64,000 bases of DNA from positions 568,001-632,000 of the forward strand of contig JASANG010000273.1 in assembly GCA_030248215.1 (NCBI GenBank), written 5' to 3'. The translations under genes were made by a program, and so were the position numbers. The stretch comes from Enoplolaimus lenunculus (lineage: Eukaryota > Nematoda > Enoplea > Enoplida > Thoracostomopsidae). Under the pieces are notes generated by a model that saw only the letters and a program-made list of their open reading frames with translations, searched no databases and was not told the origin of the DNA. The number at the start of each line of letters is the position of its first letter. The stretch's first letter is position 1. Positions 11,991-22,479 of this stretch are shown in pieces.

Positions 11991-14900
11991 AAAAAGTTTT
12001 TTTAAGTTGCAAGAATAAGTTAAAATCTGTCAATCTAGATAGGAACCGGAATTTGAGACGTTTTGCACTAGCTGCAGGAAAAGCAGGAATGCTAGCTGGT
12101 TGGTTCCAACCCAGCTGTGACACATTTTTAAGGCACGTAATGCTGTAGCCAGGGTGCAAAACGGAACTAGATCATACCGGAATCGGAATAGCAAATTTAT
12201 ACCAGAATCGAAACCGAAACTATAATACTGTTTTAGGGTGTCTGTAAGCTACCAACAATTCTCAAAAACGTCGCATGAAAAAATTGCTAATCATTGTTCG
12301 GTTCTGTAAAGCTAAACTACAATAAATTATTGATAAGTTAACTTGTCGAAAACATAACAGAAAATTGACGCAGAATTTTTATCTGATTCCGATAAAAATA
12401 GCTGGAACACATAGCCCCTTTATCAATTACACAACTGCACTTCAATCTGCACTGTATATACGCATACATTACGTCTTTTATTTGAAACCTCGCCAACAAA
12501 GTCAGCGAGAAAATTTTTTAGGAGTCAAATTCTTTTCCCAGAACACTAGCTACATGATTAACAATATAAACGAAACGAAGTCTATCCCGCATGCTCACCA
12601 TCCGCGTTTTTATGCAATAATGCATTCGCTGCACTGCATTCTTAAATTTTGGCACACTAGTGGTGTGAACTCATAGAACACATATCGGCTTGTTGCTTGG
12701 TTTAAATAGCTGTACCTGACTCTCCCAACATTGTTCTTTGTTTAGCAGTTTTTTCTTTTTACTTCATTGGAAAAATAGCAAAACTGGGTGATGTATTGCA
12801 AATAAATAAGTGTAAAAGGTTTATATACTGAAGCCGGTGTGAGCTATCGCTAGCCACACATATCTTCGTTTTTTCTACCCACGTCTGTGAAAATTTGTTT
12901 ATAGCGGATGTATGAAATGTTTTGCCTACAAATTAAAACCTGAATGCAAAACCAAGTATCAAATCAGTGTTAAGCGTCAAATCATTGAGTGATGTTGGTC
13001 TTTTTTAAACTTCACCAATGCTTGTTGATCACACAACGAATTAAGAAATGATGCAGAGAGAGAGCAAATAACTTTGAAAAAGTTTTTACGCTGTTGAAAA
13101 ATAATCCGCTCGAAGGATCGAAGCTGATCATAGCGTACCACATTCGCCTTGTTGTTGTTGATTTTATAGATTAAAGAAAATGACATTTTGTGTATTTAAC
13201 CAGAAATTCTACGATCAATATCGATTCCCACCCACAGACAATATAGGTCCTATATAATACTTTCGGTTTAACGTTTTTCACATCGCTATAAAGGAACTGT
13301 CTGGAAAACATAAAACGATGAACCAGCTATTTTTGCGTTGGGAATTTTAACACTTTCTCGCCATTGTAATCCGCGACTAAAGACCGATGGTTTACGAACG
13401 GACCACCAAACATTTGACCCATGTTACTTTTAGAGCCGACCCGGTTTCTGGTGGAGCGACGTGCTTGCTGAGTTAAAACGTATCCATGGAATCATTTCGC
13501 GAAGGTCTTGTGTTTTTAATTTCCACAGCAACAGCACGACAAAATATTCCTAGAGAACCTAGAAACCAAATTTTTATCAAATCAGAACCCTAAATCGGCT
13601 GCAGAACAGTCAAAATTCGAAAATTTTAGAGCGTAAAAAGGTGCTATATTCTGAACGTTAATACTACATTCAGCCAAGATTGTGAGTGTTATCCGACAAG
13701 CCGGCAATAAGTTTATTTTGTTCTAACAGTGATTCTTTTAGACTGAAATATTTAAAATCTTTTTGTTGACCCATGTACTTCAAATTTAGGTGCGGAACAG
13801 TTAAAGCATATTGCTAAGCCTTAGGCTATAAGCAAAAATATTCTAAAACTTAAGCTCTATTCCAGTCCCAGAGAATATTAACGTTCCGCACCTACACTTT
13901 GTCGGCTGTTTTATTTCTAGTTTTCGTTTGCAGTTCATACATGCGCTGTTTTCTGTGCAACTCACGGGTGCGATACAACCGAGCATTTTCAAAATCTACC
14001 AAGATTTGACTTACTTATATCGAGTATTTAGTTTAATGTAACCCACCCGTGCGGCCGTGGGTTTTTATCCTACAAACGTTAATCTCGTTTATATTCGACA
14101 GCAGCTGGCTCTTGTTCTCACTAATCAGGGTTTACTGCAAAATGAACAAATAAACGACCTGAACAAATAAACCACGGATAGGTTGAACGTATTAAAGCAT
14201 TTCATTTTCGTTTTACTCACAAATATTTTAATTTAGTGTACACGTTGTTATATAGAAAAATACACCATACGTCGTAGCGTTATAAAGCCTTTTCGCTTTT
14301 ATGTCTTTTCCACCCAAAGCCGTTCCCAATATCGAACCATATCTAGTTGACAGCTGTAATGCTCGCTTACAGCTAAAAACTATTATGTATAGATGTTGCT
14401 GTACCCACACCAGTGCATATTCCCTGAGCCTCATAATTTTAAAAACATACACGTTCTTAAATAAATGTTTTAACTTTTCCACTGCGCTACTAGCAGAACG
14501 TTTAGTTCGCAGTTGAGATCGCAGACTAAATTCTTATACAGCAGGATTGATGTGCAAATTATAATGAACAAATCCCTGTTTGTTCACTACACATTCCACA
14601 GTCAAAATTCAAGGTGCAATCCAGCATACAACGGTTTGCTGGCATATATATAAAATAAAATTGCAACTGCGTGCAGTTTCCAACGTTATTGGAGCTTAAA
14701 ACACATCTGCAATAAATTAGCTCAACTTTTTAAGCGTTGTAGAGATGCATCTTATATTAAGAATTGCCATATATTAGAACTACAAAATGAAATATTGACG
14801 TTTTACGGTTGATGCAGAAGCAATATTGATCTAAAAATATACAAACATCTTTAAACTGGAACAAATTTTATTCAAAGACCAGTTCAAAACAAAACAAGAT

Positions 14901-16060
14901 GACTTCCTAAACACCACATGTATATAAATTCTTTGTTTTTGGAGCGGTTTCAAAATTAATGCGCAGCTGATGAAGAGTCGAGGTATATGCAGGCTTACAG
15001 AACTATTGTTTTAAATAATTAGGAAAGTTTGCTAAAATATACAGGTACGTTATTGTAGAAAGTTAAACAGGTGCCTAAAATTCTTAATTTTAGCAGTATT
15101 TATCTATTTGAAATAAAACAGTGTCTGCTTCTTTATTAATACTATTCAGAATTATATTGACCTCAGAAAAACTTAAAATAGTTGTTAAATTTAGTATATC
15201 TTTTGCCTAAAAATTACAGGAAAAGTTCATTCGTACAGTGTTGTAGAAAGACACACTGATTTTGATTTTACGTTTCACGACGATCCTAACCTTTCTTGTG
15301 AAGTTGAAATTTTTTCAAATGTGCCTCCCAAAACAAAACTATATCTGAAACGTGGAAGGAAGTTTTTAAAATAATCGGAAACACTTTGTGTGTAGTCTTG
15401 AAATTTCAATTGTGTAAGTGTTCCGTTTTCAATATTTTGGAGTTGATCAATTTTTGAAACCTTTTAAAAACCAATAATGAGCGTTTGACTTTATTCACAT
15501 CCGGATGTCCTATTGTGCTTAGCGGATATGTAGTATCCGGATGTTTTAATCCAAAAAGTTTCTAACTTCGAATAAAGAACATTCGTTAATATTAAATATG
15601 TCCGATCTATTACCAACTTCCAGGATGTAAACGTGCATTACGAAACGGCACTTCAGACCTTTTAACTAAAACAGCTGGAAAAGCAGGTCATGGGTGGTTT
15701 CGCATTCGACCTGGCGGTCTATGGATTCTTTGGCAATCACTTTACCACTGCGCCGCGTAACCCACCTGTCCAACTACTTTTATTGACAACTAATTTCATG
15801 TCGTCCACATGCTGCCGGCTATACCTACAGCACAACGTGCTTTGCATATATTGCATATTCGCCAGGACAAGTTGGTCTCTACATGCTCGTGTTGTATTTT
15901 CAGCATTTAACTATTCTACGTGTGTAATCAATAGTATTTTTACTATTGTTATCATTTAAACTAGCTAAAGATCCATTGGAACAAAGGATAAATTAGCTGA
16001 TTGTAATTGCGAACATTGTTTATTTTTCAAAATATTCATCTCTTCTCGATTGGTGTTTGT
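11991..16060. other. Intergenic stretch without a supported gene
   Basis: AT-rich. 12150-12240 is a family D fragment (CAGGGTGCAAAACGG, ATACCGGAATCGG). At 13416 begins an isolated terminus GACCCATGTTACTTTTAGAG of the GGCCCATG element superfamily, with no opposite end seen. 14039-14064 has a small AACCCAC/GTGGGTT inverted repeat. 15500-15550 has paired CATCCGGATG words. Open frames here are short with no recognisable domain. Confidence 0.6.
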
Positions 16061-16069
16061 TACGAAAGT

Positions 16070-16149
16070 TATAAAACACAAGCAAAATTCGCCGTCTACC
16101 CAGCAACGTATAATTGAAGTTTTCGACCTACTATAGATTAATCATAATG
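16070..16149 (+). promoter_or_regulatory. Candidate alternative promoter and first exon (ATG|GTAAGT)
   Basis: TATAAAA at 16070-16076 is followed about 70 bp later by ATAATG directly joined to a perfect GTAAGT donor (ATG 16147-16149). An ATG codon ending an exon in phase 0 could splice to the light-chain exon at 24873, giving M-PKEGLEATF. It could also be an upstream noncoding exon. This is positional inference only; there is no transcript evidence. Confidence 0.22.
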
Positions 16150-16599
16150 GTAAGTTTTAGTTATTTTAACCAGTGTGAAATAGCTGATAAATTTTCGAGA
16201 CTCAAGTCATTTTTAAAGCTTTACAACAGTTAGAAATTCGTGTGTGAACTGTTTAAAACATAAATTTCGTATAGTAACGAAGTTTATAGTTGCAAATTTA
16301 AGACACAAATTTCTTATGTCCAAAAGTTTTTCTACGATTTTATATCAGTAAGCGAGTTGCTCCATTTATTCAAATTTTAAAACTTCAACTTTCCTTTCAC
16401 ACTTTCAGGTGTGAAATTTCAGGAATTGTTTCTTAAATATAAGACAATTTATTTTCACACCCTAACAACTTGAATTTTACAGCTCAGCTAAACTTGAGTG
16501 TTAGTTTAAGTAAAGTTTTATATTGCTGAACGGACCAACTAAACTGGAATTTTAAGTTTGACTTAAACTAGCGTCTTTTTCAGTTTAATGCGAGTTTGT

Positions 16600-16945
16600 A
16601 AGGCTTAAGGGTTTACCCGGTGCTTAGGCCCCCGCGCTGGACAACCTTAGAGCACTTTATTAGAATTTGAGATGGAAAACTCTGACAGCGAGAGGTAAGC
16701 CCGTGCAGAACAGGGCTTCCCAGATTCACGATGTACGAACGATTATAGTCACATAAAACTGGAAAATCCACCAGGGGTAGTCATTCTGTCCTCTTCAGAC
16801 GCCGCCGATTCGAGCGTGCAATCAGCAAGCCCTACCCAAAGAGATTGCGTTCAGACCCGTACATTCCCGGTTAGTATCCCCGCGTCGGACGCAACGACCC
16901 AAGCCCCATGCGCTCGAATAAGAGGGGGAGACTGATATTTTTATA
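16600..16945 (+). other. GC-richer, coding-like island of unknown origin
   Basis: An ATG at 16672 opens MENSDSER, and a longer frame in the same register runs about 16725-16935 (LENPPGVVILSSSDAADSS and so on, Ser/Thr-rich, ending RIRGGD). Base composition is clearly higher in GC than the flanks. No domain is recognised. It could be the start of a transposon ORF1-type protein or a lost host exon. It sits 360 bp left of the minisatellite element at 17308. Confidence 0.25.
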
Positions 16946-17307
16946 TACAGCATATTAGCTATATCCAACACCCTTCATTTTAATATGTTCTTTCTTTTGG
17001 ACAAAACTGACATGCACCGAACATGTTCCTTGGTTTCCAAGTTCATGAATCTTTTTTCTGGATTTAATACTAAAGTTTATGCATGTTTTCTGAGTGTCTG
17101 TTACATATTTGCACAGTGTTAACCATTCTCGTGTTTCAGCAAGCAAGGCATATTTTAGGCCTTGCAGTATTCAAGAGCGCAATTCAAAACGCTGTGAAAG
17201 GTATTTTCTTGCGTTTGTAAAAATTTCGGTTTGGGATATATTCGCCCATACCATATTGTATACGCTATTGCCGGACACAATTGAAGTGCTATGGTTAAAG
17301 CCCCTTT

Positions 17308-18923
17308 GGCCAATGCTACTCTGATGGGCGTCCCGTTTGCCCGCGGGACAGCAACAGGCCAACACTCCTGCCCATATATTTGTGCTGGGACGGACGGACA
17401 GCTTTGAGCCTATGTTTTTGCAGGGTCGGGCTGGACAGCCAAGGCAGCTTTGGGCCTGTGTTTTCGCTGAGTCGTCCAAGACCGCTTCGAGCTTTTTTGG
17501 TGGGTCGGCCGGGACAGTCGGGACAGCTTCGAGCTTGTGTTCTCGGTGGGTTGGCCGGGACAAGCGGGACAGCTTCGAATATGTGTTTTCGCTGGGTCGG
17601 CTGGGACAGCTGGGACAGCTTCGAGCGTGTGTTTTCGTGGGTTGGACCGGACAGCCGGAACAGCTTCGAGCATGTGTTTTCGCTGGGTCGGCCGGGACAG
17701 CCGAGTACTGGGTCGGGCGGGACAGCCGCCGCAGCTTCGAGCGTGTGTTTTCGTTGGGTCGATCGGAAAAGCCGAGACAGCTTCGAGCCTATGTTTTTGC
17801 TGGGTCGGTCGGGACAGGCTGGACAACTTCGAGCCTATGTTTTTGCTGGATCGGGCGGGACAGCCGGCACAGCTTCGAACCTACGCTTTTGTTGGGTTGG
17901 TCTGGACAGCCGAGACAGCTTCAAACCTATGCTTTTGCTGGGTCGGTAGGGACAGCCGGGACACCTTCGACATATGTTTTTGCTTGGTAGGGCGGGACAG
18001 CCAGGACAGATTCGCGCCTGTGCTTTTGTTGGGTTGGTCACGACAGCCGGGACAGCTTCGAGTGTGTGTTTTCGTTGGGTCGGTCCGGACAGCAGGGACA
18101 ACTTTGAACCATCGCAAATTTGTTTTGAAGCATCTACTTAAATTACCTGAACGTGTGGCTAAAATTTTCCACGAGCAGGAGCTGTAGGCTGATTTTCTGC
18201 AGAAGCCTTAGGCAGTAACTACTTTGTAATTTTTTCAGGCTGAGTAAATTTGTCATTCCTGGTCGGAATGTACTATCAGTAGTATTACAATTTTTAACGC
18301 CTAGCTGTTTGAAAATGTATTTGAAACAGAATAACAGTGTTTGATACAATTTCAATATATACGTAAATTGTTTAGTGTTTGGGGGGTGGGATGGGCACAA
18401 CCCCTTTGAGAACACAATAAAGGACAACCTCCCGAGATAGAACTCTCCATCATCTACATAGACAACTTTTTAAATTACGTTCTCAGGGAGTTGCCGCCCC
18501 CTGACGCTCCCGCAACATTAAGGACACTAAGCAGAATGGGGGGCTGCCCCCCAAGCCCCATGTATTCGTGACAGCGTTCTATACATGAGCCGGGTCCACG
18601 CTGTCCCGGCTGTCCCAACCGACCCAGCAAAAAACAGATTTGGAGCTGTCCTAGCTTTCCCGATGTGTGACCTACTCAGCAAAAATATAGGCTCGAAGCT
18701 GTCCCGGCTGTCCCGACCGACCCAACAAAAGCATTGGTTCGAAGCTGTCCCGGCTGTCCCGACCGACCAAGCAAAAATACGGAGTTGAAGCCGTCCCCGC
18801 TGTCCCGACCGACCCAGAGCAAATAGGTTTGAAGCTGTCCCGACCAACCCAGCAAAAACATTTCACTTCGGGTATATTGCTGTGCCGTGGGTAAATGGGA
18901 CGCCCCTCTGAGTAACATGGGCC
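17308..18923. mobile_element. Foldback-type element with inverted GGGACAGC minisatellite arms
   Basis: The left end is GGCCAATGCTACTCTGATGG, then GCGTCCCGTTTGCCCGCGGG. The right end, inverted, is GGCCCATGTTACTCAGAGGG, then GCGTCCCATTTACCC. From 17340 to about 18105 runs a tandem array of roughly 46-48 bp units (CCGGGACAG twice, then CTTCGAGCCTGTGTTTTCGC, TGGGTCGG). A spacer of about 480 bp follows. 18590-18880 holds the same units inverted. The flanking 8-mers (GCCCCTTT, AAGCCTAG) do not match, so this may be one rearranged element or two. Long open frames across the array in both strands are a by-product of the repeat and are not called as genes. Confidence 0.6.
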
Positions 18924-19104
18924 AAGCCTAGTATGAATTTTAATAATTTTTCTCAGCAAATTAGCCATATATAGTTTTGGAGTAGCCAAGATGTCAGTTC
19001 GGTAGAGTATAACGTCATCTCAAACAAATTTTCCACTTGCTGGATTCAGTACCTATAGGTAAAATTTTCTCACATGAATTTTTTAATTTTTACCGTAGGC
19101 GTAA

Positions 19105-19225
19105 TTTTTACTTGGATTCTGATACCAGTCTCGCGGGTGGGTTTCGTTTTCGATAACCAGTCTAGCTATAGGAGCTTGACGCTTGAGACCGAGGGGCTCA
19201 TTCACGCCTTGTTGAGATTTTAAGA
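19105..19225 (-). repeat. tRNA-derived SINE copy (degenerate)
   Basis: Read on the minus strand, GCGTCAAGCTCCTATAGCTA leads into an A-box-like TAGCTAGACTGG and, about 40 nt on, GAGACTGGTATCAGAATCC in place of the B box. The same upstream block and spacing occur at 27115 and 61613. Confidence 0.55.
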
Positions 19226-19295
19226 CTGCGTGCAATCTTGGACAATAAAAACAATTATTAAACTGCTCACTGTGTTTGTATACCCGTGTGCTATG

Positions 19296-19914
19296 CACAC
19301 AAAATAAATTGTCTTGAAATTTCAAGACTCCTACTTTCTTAAGTTTTCAAGACATAAATGCCTAATATATCAGACATTAATGGCCTTTGAACAGATCAGA
19401 AATTAGTTTCTGAAATGGATAAAACATAAATGACTTATATTCAACAAATTACTGTTGGCAATAAGAAATAATTTTCTTCCTTTCAAAAAACAGTTGTCTT
19501 ATATTCCAGAGTTAAATATCTGGATTTATGTATGTATAAAAGTTTTTCCGTTTGTATCCTTAAGAGTGTACATAAATAATCGAATTTCAAAGATATTTTC
19601 GGGATGAGCTCAGGCTTTCCCCCAATCTAAGTATTCGTCTTGGACGTATCTTAGGTTGTATAATTTGGGTATTTGGTTGAGCATTAACTCCTTTGTCTTG
19701 TATTTCAGAAACATTTATCTTAATCATTCCCGAAACAAAGTCTCAAATTTCAGACTTTTTGTTAACTCTCAAAAATATTTTAGACTCATATTTCGGAAAC
19801 TATTAAGAAATAAACGTCTGGAATTCAAGACATATGTCTGGAGTCTGTACTGAGACATAACTGTCGTAAATTTCAGAAAACATTTCTTGAATAGAAGACA
19901 ATTATTTTGTGTGT
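19296..19914. mobile_element. Family C element (CACACAAAATAA termini), copy 1
   Basis: The left end CACACAAAATAAATTGTCTT and right end AAGACAATTATTTTGTGTGT are inverted. The interior is full of TCTTGAAATTTCAAGAC-like words and shares a conserved core with 29953-30586 (AGAGTGTACATAAATAATCG, CCCCCAA(C/T)CTAAGTAT). No coding frame. Superfamily not determined. Confidence 0.65.
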
Positions 19915-20150
19915 AGAGTTGCGCTATACTTTACTGCGCCAGATACCGCCTCACGCTGTCTCACGCCGCCGTGAGCCGCCGCACGTCACCAGACACTGTT
20001 CTGCGCCACCGCACGCCGCTGGAAAAATATATTTGGGGGATTTTTTATTAAAAAATGTGCGATGCCGCGCACCAGCGTTCGGCAGCTTGCAGCGGCATCC
20101 AACGGCGTGCGGCGAGTTTAGGGCAACTCATGGTTGCTCATAATATACTT
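19915..20150. repeat. GC-rich repeat E (GCGCTATACTT ends)
   Basis: TTGCGCTATACTTTACTGCG at 19919 opens a CGCC/GGCG-rich block ending near 20125. Related blocks occur at 21140-21315, 52335-52395 and 61852-61972. It is probably a short non-autonomous DNA transposon. Beyond 20160, up to the element at 21387, I see no gene; 21140-21315 is another E copy. Confidence 0.4.
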
Positions 20151-21386
20151 TAGGAGGGAAGGGGTTAAACGCTGTTAATACAACTGCTTTTTTCTTGTCA
20201 TCGCTTCGAATTCTCTATTTTCTTAATAGCTATTTTACGCCGGTATAGAAACTCTAAAAAACGAGACATTTTCTGCGTTTAGAATTTTTTCTATCTCGAC
20301 GACCCAGCATTCGCAAACGTCGAGTTACGCTGAGTAGAATCTATTACAAGCATCTAGCACTTTTGTACACCTCCAGTCCCGCTTTGAAAAAGTGCGTTTT
20401 AGCAAAAATTTTAACAGAAACTCTGATATAGCAATTGCAACTGCATACAGTCTTGCATTCAGCTTTCAACTCTTCACGTCGCTGTTGCATTTAGTCTTCC
20501 AGCTTAGAAAGTTTCAGAGTAGCGAGCGACTTGTAGCGACTTTGTATTTTAAGGGCAGTTTTTGTGGTTATAACTTTATTAAGAAAGAAATTTTGTTGCA
20601 AACAGGTTTTTGCTGTTAATTTGTTAACCGAAAAAGCATTTACACTTTTATTTCACAGTTTCGAATCAGCGCCCCAACCCCTCCAAACGCTGCGGGTAGG
20701 ATATCAGAGCGCGTCCCTCACAAACTATGGGATGTGACCCCTGGTGAAATATCATCTAGGGGCGCAGCAGCTCATCCAAGATGTAGCCATTGGTCAAAAT
20801 ATAAGTGTGCAAAAGGAACCACTTGAGCGAAACGAGCGATAAGCAAACTTTAATAATGGAATCTACTTCAGGAATTGCGCCGAATACGGAAAATGTTTAA
20901 AAATCACGTGCCTGATCGGTTTTGTATTTGCCGAAGGGTCCATTGTATCCCAGATCATTTCCTAAAGAATATGGGAAAGGATATAGTAGTTACGGTTCTG
21001 TTTTAAAAGTTTTATATATATTCGAAGTGATTACAAACAATGGGTAGTAAGGTTGGTTCCTGGAAAGTACTTTGTCTCAAACTGAAAAAATAACATTAAG
21101 CGTTTCTACATAAGTATAAATGCAACGCAATCCAGGGTTGTGACTGAATGGGGCGCTATACTTATCGTACAGTGCCGGCCGGTGCCAGACGGCGTTGCAA
21201 GTCAAAAAACGTTTGTTTACAACTTCATATGCTGCTCTATTCGGCAAGCGGCAATACACGTGGGTGTGGTGTACGGTGAGACGTACGGCGCCGGACGCCA
21301 TCAAATGTATAGCGCCGTACTAAGAAATATATATTACAGTTTTGAGGTTATCACTTGTCCTGAAAAGCACATATTGTTGAATGCTT

Positions 21387-21586
21387 GGCCCATGTATAGA
21401 ACAGGGCCGGAGCAGTAGTATAAGCTTATTCCTAAGCCTAAGCCTAAGCCTAAGCATATGGATGAGCCTATTCCTAAGCCTAAGCCTAAACCTAAGCCTA
21501 GGCCTAAACAAAACATTAGTCTAAAGCTTAAACTGACTTTATTATGCCCCTCCGGAAAACGATCGGCCATGTTCTATACATGGGCC
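21387..21586. mobile_element. GGCCCATG MITE with TTAGGC-like array, 8-bp TSD
   Basis: The termini GGCCCATGTATAGAACAGGG and its inverse enclose two blocks of CCTAAG-type repeats, separated by CATATGGATGAGCC. The flanks are GAATGCTT (21379-21386) and GAATACTT (21587-21594): an 8-bp target-site duplication with one change. 200 bp, non-coding. Confidence 0.85.
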
Positions 21587-22179
21587 GAATACTTTATATG
21601 AATGAACTATTAACAACTTATTATATTTTATATAAGCTGCCGAACTAAAAAAATACTGTCTTCTGCTTCAAAAAGCATTTTTATAGAACATTGACTATTT
21701 TTACTCAAAATAATTCAATATAACACAACGTCTTGCACCTTCGTGTCCAGAAGCGACATAATCATAACTTATTGGCAAAGTCAGTATTTCTGTTTAGGAA
21801 CGGCCGCACAAAATACGCAAGTTTTTACCTTTAGTACTCATTCAACTGCCGAAACCACATTTGTTACTCGAAATAAATGGTTTCAAAGTTTTGGATGGGG
21901 CTACGGACCGTTGGCACCCTCCCTCTGGCTACGCCGTTCTAATAAATACTGAAATTGACTTCATAGACTACGTGCGTTTATTCGATACGTTTCTATACAG
22001 GGAAAGGAAACAATACAACAGCAAAAAACACTGGCTTCGTTTGTTAAATATTACTTAGGAGTTTACGTAACAGAAACTTAAGTAAATTTAATGCTTATTT
22101 CGATGAGCGTAAGTACTTACATATATTTTCAGATGAACCAACGTTTAGCATGCCTGAATCTGTAATATAAACAATTTAG

Positions 22180-22265
22180 TCATCAACTTAGTGTTTCCTT
22201 TCACTACTCTGTAAACCACGGTTCGAATCATCGCTTGTCTAGAGCAGTCTGATAAAATAGAAAAT
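22180..22265 (+). repeat. Possible tRNA-like fragment
   Basis: GGTTCGAATCATC at about 22220 resembles a Pol III B box, with GTAAACCAC upstream. No matching A box is clear. Very weak. Confidence 0.15.
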
Positions 22266-22479
22266 ATTCATGCAGGAAATAACTATAACAAAGATGTCAC
22301 ACAAATCTTACAGCAAGAACAGTAAATTAAATAAAGATCTAATTTAAAGTTGAACATCAAACCAAGTTTTTATTACCTAACTAAAACATTACCCAAAATA
22401 TTTTGTTTGCAGGCGTAGCCAATAACATTCGTTTACTATTAGTTGAAAAAATTAATTTAACTTTTTTAGATTATATATA

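Noticed and set aside
17171-18187. Overlapping 130-217 codon frames on both strands
   Set aside because: They are translations of the GGGACAGC array; opposite and shifted frames are equally open.
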